A program made the position numbers and the translations under genes. A DNA stretch of 64,000 nucleotides from an uncultured Streptomyces sp. (GTDB lineage: Bacteria; Actinomycetota; Actinomycetes; Streptomycetales; Streptomycetaceae), in assembly GCF_947488945.1 (NCBI RefSeq), contig NZ_CANLBS010000001.1:248001-312000 (forward strand), given 5' to 3'. Shown one piece after another: positions 8,118 to 17,205 of the stretch (its first letter is position 1; each line of letters starts with the position of its first letter). Below the pieces are notes generated by a model. That model had not been told where the DNA came from, did no database searches, and was given only the letters and a program-made list of their open reading frames with translations.

Positions 8118-9800
8118 TCAGAGGTGCGTCGGCGCGAACATCTTCAGCAGCGCCGGGAGCACCACGACCGAGGGTCCGGGCGCGGCCAGCGCCTTGGAGA
8201 GGTCCGCGGCGAGGGTCTCGGGCGAGGTACGGACGGCCGGGACGCCGAAGGACTCGGCCAGGGCGACGAAGTCCGGGCGGGACAGTTCGGTGCCGGTGGC
8301 CTCGCCGAAGGCGTCCGTCATGTACTCGCGCAGGATGCCGTAGCCGCCGTCGTCCACGATCAGCCAGGTGACCGGGAGGTCGTACTGGCGGGCGGTGGCG
8401 AGTTCGGCGATCGAGTACATCGCGCCGCCGTCGCCGGTGACCGCGAGCACCGGCTTCGTCGGGTCGGCGGCGGCGGCTCCGAGCGCCGCCGGGAAGGCGT
8501 AGCCGAGACCGCCGGCGCCCTGCCCGGAGTGCATGGTGTTGGGCTGCCGGGCGTCGAAGGCGGACCAGGCCCAGTAGGCCAGGATCGTCATGTCCCAGAA
8601 GCTGGGCGCCTCGTCCGGGAGGGCTTCGCGGACGGAGGCGAGGACGTCCTGCTCCAGCGTGAGGTCCTGACCGTCGATCCGGGCGCGCACCTTCTCCAGC
8701 AGGGTGCGCACCCGCTCGGCGGCTGTGGGGTCCTCGCGTTCCCCGACGGCCTCCAGGAGGTCGGCCAGGGCCTCCCGGGCATCGGAGTGGATGCCGAGTG
8801 CGGGGTGGTTGGACTCCAGCTTCCCGGCGTCGGCCTCGATCTGGATGACCCGGCCGCGGGGGCGGAAGGTGTGGTAGTTCGACGACAGTTCGCCGAGGCC
8901 CGAGCCGACGACCAGCAGTACGTCGGCGTCTTCCAGCAGCTCCGTGGTGTATCGGTCCTCCAGCCAGGACCGGAGCGACAGCGGGTGTTCCCAGGGGAAG
9001 GCGCCCTTGCCGCCGAAGGTGGTGACCACGGGCGCGTCGAGCTTCTCGGCGAGCGCGAGCAGCTTGCCGCTCGCGTCGGAGCGCACGACTCCTCCGCCGG
9101 CGATGATCGCGGGCCGCTCCGCACGGGAGAGAAGGTCGGCGGCGGCGACGATCAGCTCCGGGCGCGGGTAGAGCTCGCGCGGGGAGGCGTCCATCGCGCT
9201 GACGACGGGCAGCGTCGTCTCCGCGAGGAGCACGTCCTGCGGGATCTCCACCCAGACGGGGCCGTGCGGCGCGGTCAGCGCGGATTCCCAGGCGGCGGCG
9301 ATGGCCGAGGGGATCTGCGAGGCGGTCCGCACCGTGTGGACCGACTTCACGACGTCACGGAAGGAGGCCTTCTGGTCGCGCAGTTCATGCAGGTAGCCGT
9401 GGCGTCCGCCGCCGAGTCCGGCGACGGGGATCTGGCTGGAGATCGCCAGCACGGGCGCGGAGGCGGCCGCGGACTCCTGGAGGGCGGCGAGCGAGGTGAG
9501 CGCGCCGGGACCGGTGGACAGGAGGAGCGGTGCCACCTCGCCGGTGATGCGGCCGTAGGCGTCGGCGGCGAAGCCGGCGTTGTTCTCGACGCGGAGTCCG
9601 ACGTACGAGAGGGAGGAGCGGCGCAGTGCGTCGAACATGCCGAGGGCGTGCTGGCCGGGAAGGCCGAAGACGGTGGTGGCGCCGAGTCCCTGGAGGGTCT
9701 CGGTGACGAGGTCACCGCCGTTGCGGCCGGCGGGCGGGTTCAGCGCCGCCTCGGCCTGGGCCGGGGTGAGGCCGGGGCGGTCGTCGTGGTCGTGGCTCAC
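8118..9800 (-). CDS. thiamine-pyrophosphate enzyme, acetolactate-synthase-like
   Basis: 560 aa with the three-domain layout of the acetohydroxyacid synthase/benzoylformate decarboxylase superfamily. The N-terminal pyrimidine-binding domain has [15 protein letters not shown] and the proton-relay Glu in [15 protein letters not shown] (about residue 72); a central domain follows; the C-terminal diphosphate domain has [15 protein letters not shown] (about 456), with DDGGYG in place of the usual NN. It is a large-subunit-like protein with no small subunit gene beside it. The GTG start overlaps the TGA of the ureohydrolase gene (GTGA), so the two are translationally coupled. By context it probably decarboxylates or ligates a 2-oxo acid in guanidino-compound breakdown; the substrate is inferred only. 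Confidence 0.82.
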   Translation of the reverse strand: MSHDHDDRPGLTPAQAEAALNPPAGRNGGDLVTETLQGLGATTVFGLPGQHALGMFDALRRSSLSYVGLRVENNAGFAADAYGRITGEVAPLLLSTGPGALTSLAALQESAAASAPVLAISSQIPVAGLGGGRHGYLHELRDQKASFRDVVKSVHTVRTASQIPSAIAAAWESALTAPHGPVWVEIPQDVLLAETTLPVVSAMDASPRELYPRPELIVAAADLLSRAERPAIIAGGGVVRSDASGKLLALAEKLDAPVVTTFGGKGAFPWEHPLSLRSWLEDRYTTELLEDADVLLVVGSGLGELSSNYHTFRPRGRVIQIEADAGKLESNHPALGIHSDAREALADLLEAVGEREDPTAAERVRTLLEKVRARIDGQDLTLEQDVLASVREALPDEAPSFWDMTILAYWAWSAFDARQPNTMHSGQGAGGLGYAFPAALGAAAADPTKPVLAVTGDGGAMYSIAELATARQYDLPVTWLIVDDGGYGILREYMTDAFGEATGTELSRPDFVALAESFGVPAVRTSPETLAADLSKALAAPGPSVVVLPALLKMFAPTHL

Positions 9801-10768
9801 TGCTTCCGCGCCTCCGCGATCTGCCGGGACATGATGGTCGTCAGTTCGTACGCGGTGTGGGAGGCCGCGACGGACGTGATCTCCGCGTGATCGTACGCCG
9901 GGGCGACCTCCACGAGGTCGGCGGAGACGAGGTGGCAGGAGGACAGGCCGCGCACGATCTCCAGAAGTTCGCGGGAGGTCAGGCCGCCGGCCTCGGGGGT
10001 GCCGGTGCCGGGCGCGTGTGCCGGGTCGAGGACGTCGATGTCGATGGAGATGTACAGCGGGCGGTCACCGATGCGTTGGCGGAGCTGGTCGGTGATCTCG
10101 TCGACGCCGCGGCGCATCACGTCGGCGGAGGTGACGATGCCGAAGCCGAGCTTGGCGTCGTCGGTGAGGTCCTGCTTGCCGTAGAGCGGGCCGCGGGTGC
10201 CGACGTGGGAGAGGGCGGAGGTGTCGAGGATGCCCTCTTCGACGGCCCGGCGGAACGGCGTGCCGTGGGTGTACTCGGCGCCGAAGTAGGTGTCCCAGGT
10301 GTCCAGGTGCGCGTCGAAGTGGAGCAGGGCGACGGGTCCGTGCTTCTTGGCGACGGACCGCAGCAGCGGGAGGGCGATGGTGTGGTCGCCGCCGAGGGTC
10401 ATCAGACGGGCGCCGGTGGAGAGGAGTTCGTCGGCGGCGGCCTCGATGGTCTCCACGGCCTCGTTGATGTTGAACGGGTTGGCGGCGATGTCGCCGGCGT
10501 CCGCGACCTGCGCCAGGGCGAACGGCGCGGCGTCCTGCGCCGGGTTGTACGGGCGCAGGAGGCGGGACGCCTCGCGGATGGCGTTGCCGCCGAAGCGGGC
10601 GCCGGGACGGTAGGAGACGCCGGTGTCGAAGGGCACGCCGACCACGGCGACGTCGGCGGTGCCGACCTCGTCCAGCCGCGGCAGCCGCGCGAACGTCGCG
10701 GGCCCGGCGTAGCGCGGCACCCGGGACGAGTCGACCGGACCGCGCGGGGTTTCGTTGCTGCTGCTCAT
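9797..10768 (-). CDS. agmatinase/ureohydrolase family enzyme
   Basis: 323 aa. Ureohydrolases split a guanidino group to urea and an amine with two Mn ions. The metal-ligand motifs are present: GGDHT (about 122), [10 protein letters not shown] (about 150) and [19 protein letters not shown] (about 244). The start [10 protein letters not shown] is chosen because AGAAGG lies 8 nt upstream; the frame stays open a further 72 codons, but that part is a low-complexity tandem repeat. It sits between a sodium:solute symporter and a TPP enzyme, with a PucR regulator diverging, so uptake and breakdown of agmatine, guanidinobutyrate or a similar compound is likely. From memory it matches the second speB-like gene of S. 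coelicolor; agmatine versus guanidinobutyrate cannot be decided. Confidence 0.85.
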   Translation of the reverse strand: MSSSNETPRGPVDSSRVPRYAGPATFARLPRLDEVGTADVAVVGVPFDTGVSYRPGARFGGNAIREASRLLRPYNPAQDAAPFALAQVADAGDIAANPFNINEAVETIEAAADELLSTGARLMTLGGDHTIALPLLRSVAKKHGPVALLHFDAHLDTWDTYFGAEYTHGTPFRRAVEEGILDTSALSHVGTRGPLYGKQDLTDDAKLGFGIVTSADVMRRGVDEITDQLRQRIGDRPLYISIDIDVLDPAHAPGTGTPEAGGLTSRELLEIVRGLSSCHLVSADLVEVAPAYDHAEITSVAASHTAYELTTIMSRQIAEARKQ

Positions 10769-10801
10769 GGGGGGCGCCTTCTTTCTGGTCGTACCAAAAA
10801 T

Positions 10802-10936
10802 GCGGGTGGAACGGGTGGTGCGGATGTCACGGACAGAGCGGGTGGGGCGGGTGTCACGGGTGGAGCGAGTGGTGCGGATGTCACGGATGAGGCGGGTGGA
10901 GCTGGTGATGCGGGTGCAGCAGGTGACGCGGATGCT
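10802..10936. repeat. degenerate 9-bp tandem repeat tract (GCGGGTGNN type)
   Basis: About 15 consecutive 9-bp units resembling GCGGGTGGN/GCGGATGTC fill the gap between the symporter and ureohydrolase genes. A higher-order 54-bp period is visible: GCGGATGTCACGGA occurs at 10820 and again at 10874. Because 9 is a multiple of 3, all copies keep an open frame on both strands, which explains the spurious N-terminal extension of the ureohydrolase. Confidence 0.85.
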
Positions 10937-10948
10937 CCGGCGGGCCGT

Positions 10949-10984
10949 GGTCGGGGCCGGGGCCATGGTCGGGGCCGGGGCCAT
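10949..10984. repeat. two perfect 18-bp tandem copies
   Basis: GGTCGGGGCCGGGGCCAT occurs at 10949-10966 and immediately again at 10967-10984, followed by a decayed third copy. It directly adjoins the 9-bp repeat tract and shares its 9-bp register. Confidence 0.9.
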
Positions 10985-11063
10985 GGCGGGCCCCAGGACC
11001 AGGGCCGGGGCCGTACGGCGGCCTCGATGGCCGTGGCCGCCGCACGGTCGTCCCGACTCGGCG

Positions 11064-12527
11064 TCAGGCGGGGACGGGTGCCTCCGGCTGGTCGGTCTCC
11101 GGTGCGCGGCCGGCGAGCCGTTCGCGCCAGGCGGCCAGTACCTTGGCGTCGGTCGGCCGGGTGGCCAACGAGACGATCACGTACACCACGAGGGAGGCGA
11201 GCAGCCCGTAGTAGATGGGCTCGTTGGCAAGGATGCCGTAGACGGCCATCAGGACGACGACCGAGATCCCGCCGACGCCGACGGCGGCCAGCGCGCCGGT
11301 CGCCGTGCCCCGGCGCCACAGCAGTCCGCCGAGGATCGGGACGAGCAGGCCGGCGACGAGCAGGTTGTAGGCCACGGTCAGGGCCTCCACCACGTCGTTG
11401 AGCGCGATGGCGATGACGACGACGGCGATGCCCATGATCAGGATGAAGATCCGGTTGCCCTTCACCTCGTCGTGTCCCTCGCCGTCGCCCTTCCCGGCCA
11501 CGCCCCGCAGCCGGGACCAGATGTCGTTGTTGGCCACGGTGGCGCAGGCGATCAGCGCGCCGGAGGAGGTGGACATCACGGCGGCGAGCGCGGCGGCCAG
11601 GACCAGCCCGCGCACACCGACCGGAAGCTCGTCCTTGACGATGGTGGCGAACGCGGCGTCGGCGCTCGGCAGATTCGGGTACAGCACCTTGGCGGCGGTG
11701 CCGATGACGGCTCCGGCGATCGCGTAGACCAGGCAGTACGTGCCGGCGACGGTGCCGCCCCAGCGGGCCGTGCGGTCGCTGCGCGCGGTGAACACCCGCT
11801 GCCAGATGTCCTGGCCGATGAGCATGCCGAAGGTGTAGATGAGCACGTAGGTGAAGATCGTCTCGCCGCCGATGCCGAGCGGGTCGAAGTACTCGGTGGG
11901 GAGCTTCGCCTTCATCTCGCTGAAGCCGCCGGCCTTCACGACCGCGATCGGCAGCAGGAGCAGCAGGACGCCGATGGTCTTCACCACGAACTGCACCATG
12001 TCGGTGATCGTGATCGACCACATGCCGCCGAGCGTCGAGTAGGCCACGACGATGGCACCGCCGAGGATGATCGCCACGGTCCGGTTCACATCGAAGAGGA
12101 CGTCGAAGATGGTGGCGTACGCGATGGTCGAGGTCACCGCCAGCATGAGGGTGTAGGCCCACATCACGACGCCGGAGATGAGTCCGGCCCGGCCGCCGTA
12201 GCGGAGGTCGAGCATCTCGGAGACCGTGTAGACCTTCAGCCGGGCGATGCGCGCCGAGAAGAAGACGGACAGGGCCAGCAGCCCGAGGCCGATGGTGATG
12301 ACCATCCAGGCGCCGGAGAGGCCGTACTGGTAGCCGAGGCCGACACCACCGATCGTGGAGGCGCCGCCGAGGACGATGGCCGCCATCGTCCCGGAGTACA
12401 TCGCGGGGCCGAGACGGCGTCCCGCCACCAGGAACTCGCTCTTGGACTTGGCGCGGCGCATGCCCCACCAGCCCATGGCGAGCATCCCGGCCAGATAGAC
12501 CACGATCACGGCGTAGTCGACGGCCAT
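11064..12527 (-). CDS. sodium:solute symporter (SSF family)
   Basis: 487 aa with about 13 hydrophobic segments. Family hallmarks include the N-terminal helix [21 protein letters not shown], the loop [22 protein letters not shown] and [12 protein letters not shown]. The ATG is preceded by GGAAGGGAAG. It imports a solute with Na+. It is the first gene of the set symporter, ureohydrolase, TPP enzyme on the minus strand and diverges from a PucR regulator, so a guanidino compound, polyamine or purine derivative is the likely cargo. The 295-bp gap to the ureohydrolase is filled by tandem repeats, so co-transcription is plausible but not certain. Confidence 0.87.
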   Translation of the reverse strand: MAVDYAVIVVYLAGMLAMGWWGMRRAKSKSEFLVAGRRLGPAMYSGTMAAIVLGGASTIGGVGLGYQYGLSGAWMVITIGLGLLALSVFFSARIARLKVYTVSEMLDLRYGGRAGLISGVVMWAYTLMLAVTSTIAYATIFDVLFDVNRTVAIILGGAIVVAYSTLGGMWSITITDMVQFVVKTIGVLLLLLPIAVVKAGGFSEMKAKLPTEYFDPLGIGGETIFTYVLIYTFGMLIGQDIWQRVFTARSDRTARWGGTVAGTYCLVYAIAGAVIGTAAKVLYPNLPSADAAFATIVKDELPVGVRGLVLAAALAAVMSTSSGALIACATVANNDIWSRLRGVAGKGDGEGHDEVKGNRIFILIMGIAVVVIAIALNDVVEALTVAYNLLVAGLLVPILGGLLWRRGTATGALAAVGVGGISVVVLMAVYGILANEPIYYGLLASLVVYVIVSLATRPTDAKVLAAWRERLAGRAPETDQPEAPVPA

Positions 12528-12780
12528 GGGCTTCCCTTCCTCTCTGTCGGCCGGAACGGCGGTGGCGGCGGCGCGTCCCCGTTCGTCGGGGGCGCGGACC
12601 TCATCGCTGGTCTCCCGGTCGGTCCGTGCACAGATCGTGCGGCCCGCGGGGCGGGGACCCCCGGGCGGAACGCTGCCGCACGACGGTGTGGGGCACGCAC
12701 CCCAGACCGTAGGTGGCCGATAAGCAACGCTGAAGTGTACGTTTCATCCACTCTTGCCGTACGAAATGGACGGATCATCC

Positions 12781-14241
12781 ATGCCCACCCTCCCCGAGGG
12801 GCCTCCCACGCCCCCCGTGCCCCTCCAGGCTCTGCTCGCCCGGGAGGAATTGGGGCTGCGCCTGATCGCGGGCCCGGACGAGGCGTCGCTCCAGTGGGTG
12901 CACGTCACGGAGATGGCGGACCCGTATCCGTATCTGCTCGGCGGGGAGCTCGTCCTCAGCGCGGGTGTCCTGCTCACCGACCCGGCGACCTATGTGTCGC
13001 GTCTGGTGGAGGCCGGGGCGGCGGCGCTCGGCTTCGGGCTGCGTCCGGTGCACGAGACGGTGCCGCCGGAACTCGTCGCCGCGTGCGAGCGCCTGGGGCT
13101 GCCGTTGCTGGAGGTGCCGCCGGGCACCACGTTCGCCGCGACCGGCCGGGCGATCTGGAAGCTGATGGCCGACGCCCGCCACCTCGAACTGCGCCGGGTG
13201 ACCCGCGCGCAGCAGGCGCTCGCCACGGCCGCCGCCCGCCCCGACCCGGTCCCGGCGGTCCTGCACCAGTTGGCGACCCATCTGGAGGGCAGGGCGGCGC
13301 TGCTGACCAAAGCCGGCGCGGAGGTGCACGCCACCGGCCCCCGGCAGACACCCGCCGTGACGGCCGCCCTGCTGCGGCTGGCACGCGTCGTCGCCCCGCT
13401 AGAACCCCCGCAGGAACGCCGCGCCCCGGCGTCGGCGACGGACACGGTCGACGGAGTGCGCCTGGCGGCGTACGCCCTCGGCGGCGGACAGGGCCTCGTC
13501 CTCGCGCTCGCCACCGGTGCACGCGATCCCGGCGCCCACACCATGACGGGGATGGCCGTGGTCCTCCTCTCCCTGCTGGCCGCGCCGCACCAGGGGACCG
13601 GCGCCGCCGACCGTTCGACCGCGCTCGTCCGCCTGCTGCTGGGGGCCGGCCCCGAAGCGGTGGCACCACTCCTCGGGGACGGCGGCCCGTGGACGGTGGT
13701 GCACGCCCGCCGCACGGGGGGCGCCGGCACCGACCCCCTGCACGCCAACGCTCTCGGCTCCGCCCTCGCCTCCCCGCTGGTCGACGCCGGCGGTCCGGAC
13801 GGTGGCCCCGTACGCGTCCTGCTCACCCGCCCCGACCGGCTCGCCCCGCAGCCGGGCTGGACGCTCGGCGCCTCCGCGCCCACCGCCCCCGGCGACCTGA
13901 CCACCGCGGACGCTCTCGCCGCCCACGCCCTCACCCGCGCCCAGGCGACCCGCGCACCGCTGGTCCGGCACCGCGACGAACCCGGCCTCGCCGGACTGGT
14001 CCCCCGCGAGGCCGCCGAGGCGCACGCCCGCGCACTGCTCGCCCCGTTGACCGACACCCTGGCCGAGACCCTGCGCTGCTGGCTCTCCCTGCACGGAAAC
14101 TGGGACCGCACGGCGACGGCCCTCGCCGTCCACCGCAACACCGTCCGCCAGCGCGTCGCCCGCTGCGCCGAGTTGCTCCGGGCGGACCTGGACGACATGG
14201 ACGTACGCACGGAGTTGTGGTTCGCGCTGGGACAGCGATGA
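12781..14241 (+). CDS. PucR-family transcriptional regulator
   Basis: 486 aa. The N-terminal PucR domain (about 1-120: LRLIAGPDEASLQWVHVTEM, then GGELVLSAG) is followed by a long variable region and a C-terminal PucR-type helix-turn-helix (LRCWLSLHGNWDRTATALAVH continuing NTVRQRVARC, about 435-470). PucR proteins usually activate catabolic genes for purines, GABA or other nitrogen compounds in response to the substrate. Divergence from the symporter gene points to control of that set. In-frame alternatives are ATG 12766 and TTG 12754; none has a clear ribosome site, and 12781 was chosen because GGACGG lies at a workable distance. Confidence 0.82.
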   Translation: MPTLPEGPPTPPVPLQALLAREELGLRLIAGPDEASLQWVHVTEMADPYPYLLGGELVLSAGVLLTDPATYVSRLVEAGAAALGFGLRPVHETVPPELVAACERLGLPLLEVPPGTTFAATGRAIWKLMADARHLELRRVTRAQQALATAAARPDPVPAVLHQLATHLEGRAALLTKAGAEVHATGPRQTPAVTAALLRLARVVAPLEPPQERRAPASATDTVDGVRLAAYALGGGQGLVLALATGARDPGAHTMTGMAVVLLSLLAAPHQGTGAADRSTALVRLLLGAGPEAVAPLLGDGGPWTVVHARRTGGAGTDPLHANALGSALASPLVDAGGPDGGPVRVLLTRPDRLAPQPGWTLGASAPTAPGDLTTADALAAHALTRAQATRAPLVRHRDEPGLAGLVPREAAEAHARALLAPLTDTLAETLRCWLSLHGNWDRTATALAVHRNTVRQRVARCAELLRADLDDMDVRTELWFALGQR

Positions 14242-14572
14242 CACCGCCGGCCCGCACCCTGGCCGCACGCCGCCGGTCCCGCGCCCGGCCGCACTCCGCC
14301 GGCACCGTGCCCCGGTCGCACACCGAAGTGCCCGCGCCCGGCCCGCCGCAGCCGAAGTGCCGCCCGGCCGCAGGCCGAACGGCCGCTCCCCGCACGCGCG
14401 ACCCGCTCAGAGCTTGAGCACGCCCCGCCGGACCCAGCCGCCCCCGAGGGCGCCCCGCCCCGGCCGCCGCACCCCTGTCCCCGCCCGGTACGCTGCGACG
14501 CCGCCGCGGCCGGGTGCCCGGCGGGCATGCGGCCCCCGGGGAGGGGCCTTCATCGAGGGGGTGGGGTTGCCC
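14242..14572. other. 331-bp non-coding gap
   Basis: Between the PucR and M48 genes. The sequence is GC-rich with CCGAAGTGCC occurring twice (about 14323 and 14352). No convincing gene, RNA or hairpin terminator was seen. Confidence 0.5.
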
Positions 14573-15847
14573 ATGGGTGACGTGAGGGAAATTGACGTCC
14601 GTCCGTGTCCGGAGTGCGGCGCCGAAGTGCGCGCGGACACACGGTTCGTGACGTGGTGCGAAGCATGCGACTGGAACGTCGATCCGGGAAAGCCGGACGA
14701 AGCGCCGGGGCGCATGGAGGCGTTCCGGCGGAGGCTCGCGAAGTCGTACGGCGAGAAGCTGTACGCCGAGGTGGCGGCGGGCGGGAGCCTCGCGCCGCAC
14801 CGCGATCCCGCGGGTGTGTTCGCGCTCGTTCTCGCGCTGGCCGTCCACGGGTTCACCGCCGCCGTCGCGCTCGGCGGACTGCTGCTGATCACGGTCGCCG
14901 GCGGTGTCGCCTTCTGCGTCCTGGGGGTGGTCCTGCTGCTCCTGGCGTGGGTCCTGCGGCCGAGGATGGCCCGGCTGCCCGAGGACCTGCCCGTGCTGCG
15001 CCGCGCGGACGCGCCGGAACTGTTCGCGCTGGTCGACGAGGTGGCGGCGCTGACCGGCACGACGGGGGTGAGGGCCGTCGTGGTCGACGGCGACTTCAAC
15101 GCCTCGGTGTCCACCTACGGAATCCGCCGCCACCGCGTGCTGTCCTTGGGGCTCGGGGCCTGGGAGAGCCTTACCCCGCAGGAACGGATCGCACTGCTCG
15201 GACACGAACTCGGCCACTTCGCCAACGGCGACCTCCGCCACGGGCTCGTCGTCTCGAACGCCCTGAGGTCACTGGACACCTGGCGCTACCTGGTGGCGGC
15301 CCAGTCCCGGCCGCAGACGCTCATGGACTGGCTGCTCAACCTCCTGTACCTGCCGCCCCGCCTCGTGGTCAACGGCCTGCTGGCACTGCTCGACCGGCTG
15401 ACGCTGCGCTCCGCCCAGCGGGCCGAGTACCTCGCGGACACCTTAGCCGCACGGGTCGGCTCCACCGCGTCCGCCGTCGCCCTGATGGACAAGCTGCTGG
15501 TGTGGGAGTCCGGCGAGGGGTGGCTGAGGCGCGAGGTGAACGCCGTCCGCACGAAGGGGAGCCGGGCCGCCGGCCGCGACACGAACGCCGACGAGCTCTG
15601 GGAGGGGCTGGCCGCGCACATGGCCTCCGTGCCCGACCGGGAGCGCGAGCGCCTTCGCCGGGTGGGCGCCCTGCGCGGTCACAGCGTGGACTCCAGCCAC
15701 CCGCCGACGCACCTGCGCCGCGCCTGCCTGCTGGCCGTGCCCCCGACCGGGGCCGTCCTGAACCCCACCGACGAGCGGCTGGCCGCCGTCTCCACCGAGC
15801 TTTCCACCGCCCGTGCCACCGTGACGCGCATGATCGTCCGGGGCTGA
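14573..15847 (+). CDS. M48-family membrane zinc metallopeptidase with a TTA codon
   Basis: 424 aa. The N-terminus has a probable zinc ribbon (CPECGAEV ... WCEACDW, two CxxC pairs at about 10-35). Two hydrophobic segments follow (about 85-130), then the catalytic zinc motif HELGHFANGD (about 210) and the third ligand region RAEYLADTLAARVG. This is the HtpX/Ste24-like M48 layout: membrane-anchored, cytoplasmic-side protein quality control is typical. Codon 291 (15443-15445) is TTA, the rare Leu codon read in Streptomyces by the bldA tRNA, so translation should be developmentally gated. The ATG follows GAGGGGGTGGGG; a GTG 12 nt upstream is an alternative start. The gene stands alone. Confidence 0.85.
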   Translation: MGDVREIDVRPCPECGAEVRADTRFVTWCEACDWNVDPGKPDEAPGRMEAFRRRLAKSYGEKLYAEVAAGGSLAPHRDPAGVFALVLALAVHGFTAAVALGGLLLITVAGGVAFCVLGVVLLLLAWVLRPRMARLPEDLPVLRRADAPELFALVDEVAALTGTTGVRAVVVDGDFNASVSTYGIRRHRVLSLGLGAWESLTPQERIALLGHELGHFANGDLRHGLVVSNALRSLDTWRYLVAAQSRPQTLMDWLLNLLYLPPRLVVNGLLALLDRLTLRSAQRAEYLADTLAARVGSTASAVALMDKLLVWESGEGWLRREVNAVRTKGSRAAGRDTNADELWEGLAAHMASVPDRERERLRRVGALRGHSVDSSHPPTHLRRACLLAVPPTGAVLNPTDERLAAVSTELSTARATVTRMIVRG

Positions 15848-15947
15848 ACGGGGCGGTCGCCCCGAGTACTCCCGGCTCCGCATCCCAACGTGCCCCGCAT
15901 CACCCTGGACAGCTCCATGACCGACGGGTAACTTCGAACAAGGAGAC

Positions 15948-15965
15948 TGAGCAAGCGCTTAGACA
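15948..15965. promoter_or_regulatory. candidate TetR-type operator with AAGCGCTT core
   Basis: TGAGCAAGCGCTTAGACA lies 64-81 bp before the acyl-CoA dehydrogenase start. The central AAGCGCTT is a perfect palindrome with outer TG/CA symmetry. Such sites are typical of TetR-type repressors of acyl-CoA metabolism in actinobacteria (recalled, not searched). Confidence 0.45.
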
Positions 15966-16028
15966 TGCCCGGTGCCCGCCCGGAACTCCGGGCGTGGCCG
16001 GAGCCGAAGCCGATCAAGGAGGCACCCC

Positions 16029-17186
16029 GTGCGCCGTACGGTATTCAACGAGGACCACGAGGCGTTCCGGGAGACCATCCGCGCCTTCATCGCGGCAGAG
16101 GTCAGTCCCGTCTACGACGAGTGGTTCGCGGCCGGCCAGGTGCCCCGCGACTTCTACTACAAGCTCGCGGAGCTGGGGATCTTCGGCATCGAGGTGCCCG
16201 AGGAGTTCGGCGGCGCCGGCGAGGAGTCCTTCAAGTTCGAGGCCATCGTCTATGAGGAGACCGCGCGCGCGGCCGTCTCGTTCGGCGGCTCCGGCGTGCA
16301 CGTGCTGCTCTGCCTCCCGTATCTCAAGGCGTACGCCACCCAGGAGCAGAAGAAGCGCTGGCTGCCGGACTTCGTCTCCGGCAAGACGATGTACGCCATC
16401 GCCATGACGGAGCCCGGCACCGGTTCCGACCTGGCGGGGATGAAGACCACCGCGAAGCTGTCCGAGGACGGCACCCACTACGTGCTGAACGGCTCGAAGA
16501 CGTTCATCACCGGTGGCGTGCACGCCGACCGCGTGATCGTCTGCGCCCGCACGGACGCCCCCAAGCCGGACGACCGCCGGCACGGCATCTCGCTGCTCGT
16601 CGTCGACACCAAGGCCGAGGGGTACTCCGTCGGCCGCAAGCTCGACAAGCTCGGCCTGCGCACCTCCGACACCGCCGAACTGTCCTTCGTGGACGTCAAG
16701 GTGCCCGTCGAGGACCTGCTCGGCGAGGAGAACAAGGGCTTCTCCTACCTCGGCCAGAACCTCCCGCAGGAACGTCTCGGCATCGCGGTCGGCGCGTACG
16801 CCCAGGCCGCCGCCGCGGTCCGGTTCGCCCAGCAGTACACCCAGGACCGTACGGTCTTCGGCAAGACGGTCGCGTCCTTCCAGAACACCAAGTTCGAACT
16901 GGCCGCCTGCAAGGCGGAGGTGGACGCCGCCGAGGCCGTGGTCGACCGCGCGATCGAGGCGCACGACGCCGGTGAGCTGACCGCCGCCGACGCCGCGTCG
17001 GTGAAGCTCTTCTGCACCGAGGTCGCCCACCGCGTGATCGACAAGTGCCTCCAGCTGCACGGCGGTTACGGCTACATGAACGAGTACCCGATCGCCCGCC
17101 TGTACGCCGACAACCGCGTGAACCGCATCTACGGCGGCACCAGCGAGGTCATGAAATCCATCATCGCCAAGTCCATGGGCCTGTGA
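16029..17186 (+). CDS. acyl-CoA dehydrogenase
   Basis: 385 aa with the standard ACAD fold: an N-terminal helical domain (VFNEDHEAFRETIRAFIAAEV), the FAD/substrate beta domain (AMTEPGTGSDLAGM near 122-135) and a C-terminal helical domain ending in YGGTSEVMKSIIAKSMGL. It oxidises acyl-CoA at the alpha-beta bond using FAD and hands electrons to ETF. GTG 16029 was chosen because AAGGAGG lies 7 nt upstream; the longer frame has an Arg-rich leader. The thioesterase gene follows after 19 bp, so the two are probably one operon. Confidence 0.9.
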   Translation: MRRTVFNEDHEAFRETIRAFIAAEVSPVYDEWFAAGQVPRDFYYKLAELGIFGIEVPEEFGGAGEESFKFEAIVYEETARAAVSFGGSGVHVLLCLPYLKAYATQEQKKRWLPDFVSGKTMYAIAMTEPGTGSDLAGMKTTAKLSEDGTHYVLNGSKTFITGGVHADRVIVCARTDAPKPDDRRHGISLLVVDTKAEGYSVGRKLDKLGLRTSDTAELSFVDVKVPVEDLLGEENKGFSYLGQNLPQERLGIAVGAYAQAAAAVRFAQQYTQDRTVFGKTVASFQNTKFELAACKAEVDAAEAVVDRAIEAHDAGELTAADAASVKLFCTEVAHRVIDKCLQLHGGYGYMNEYPIARLYADNRVNRIYGGTSEVMKSIIAKSMGL

Positions 17187-17205
17187 GGACGGCTACGTTC
17201 TTCCC

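Noticed and set aside
10802..10936. CRISPR-like or iteron origin repeats
   Set aside because: Units are contiguous without spacers, degenerate and codon-phased; there is no replication gene nearby.
9797..10984. Longer ureohydrolase starting at 10984
   Set aside because: The extra 72 residues are encoded by the 9-bp tandem repeats and lack a ribosome site; the start at 10768 has one.
10755..14417. 1220-codon plus-strand frame covering symporter and PucR genes
   Set aside because: It crosses real genes on both strands and shows no domain; it is a compositional artefact.
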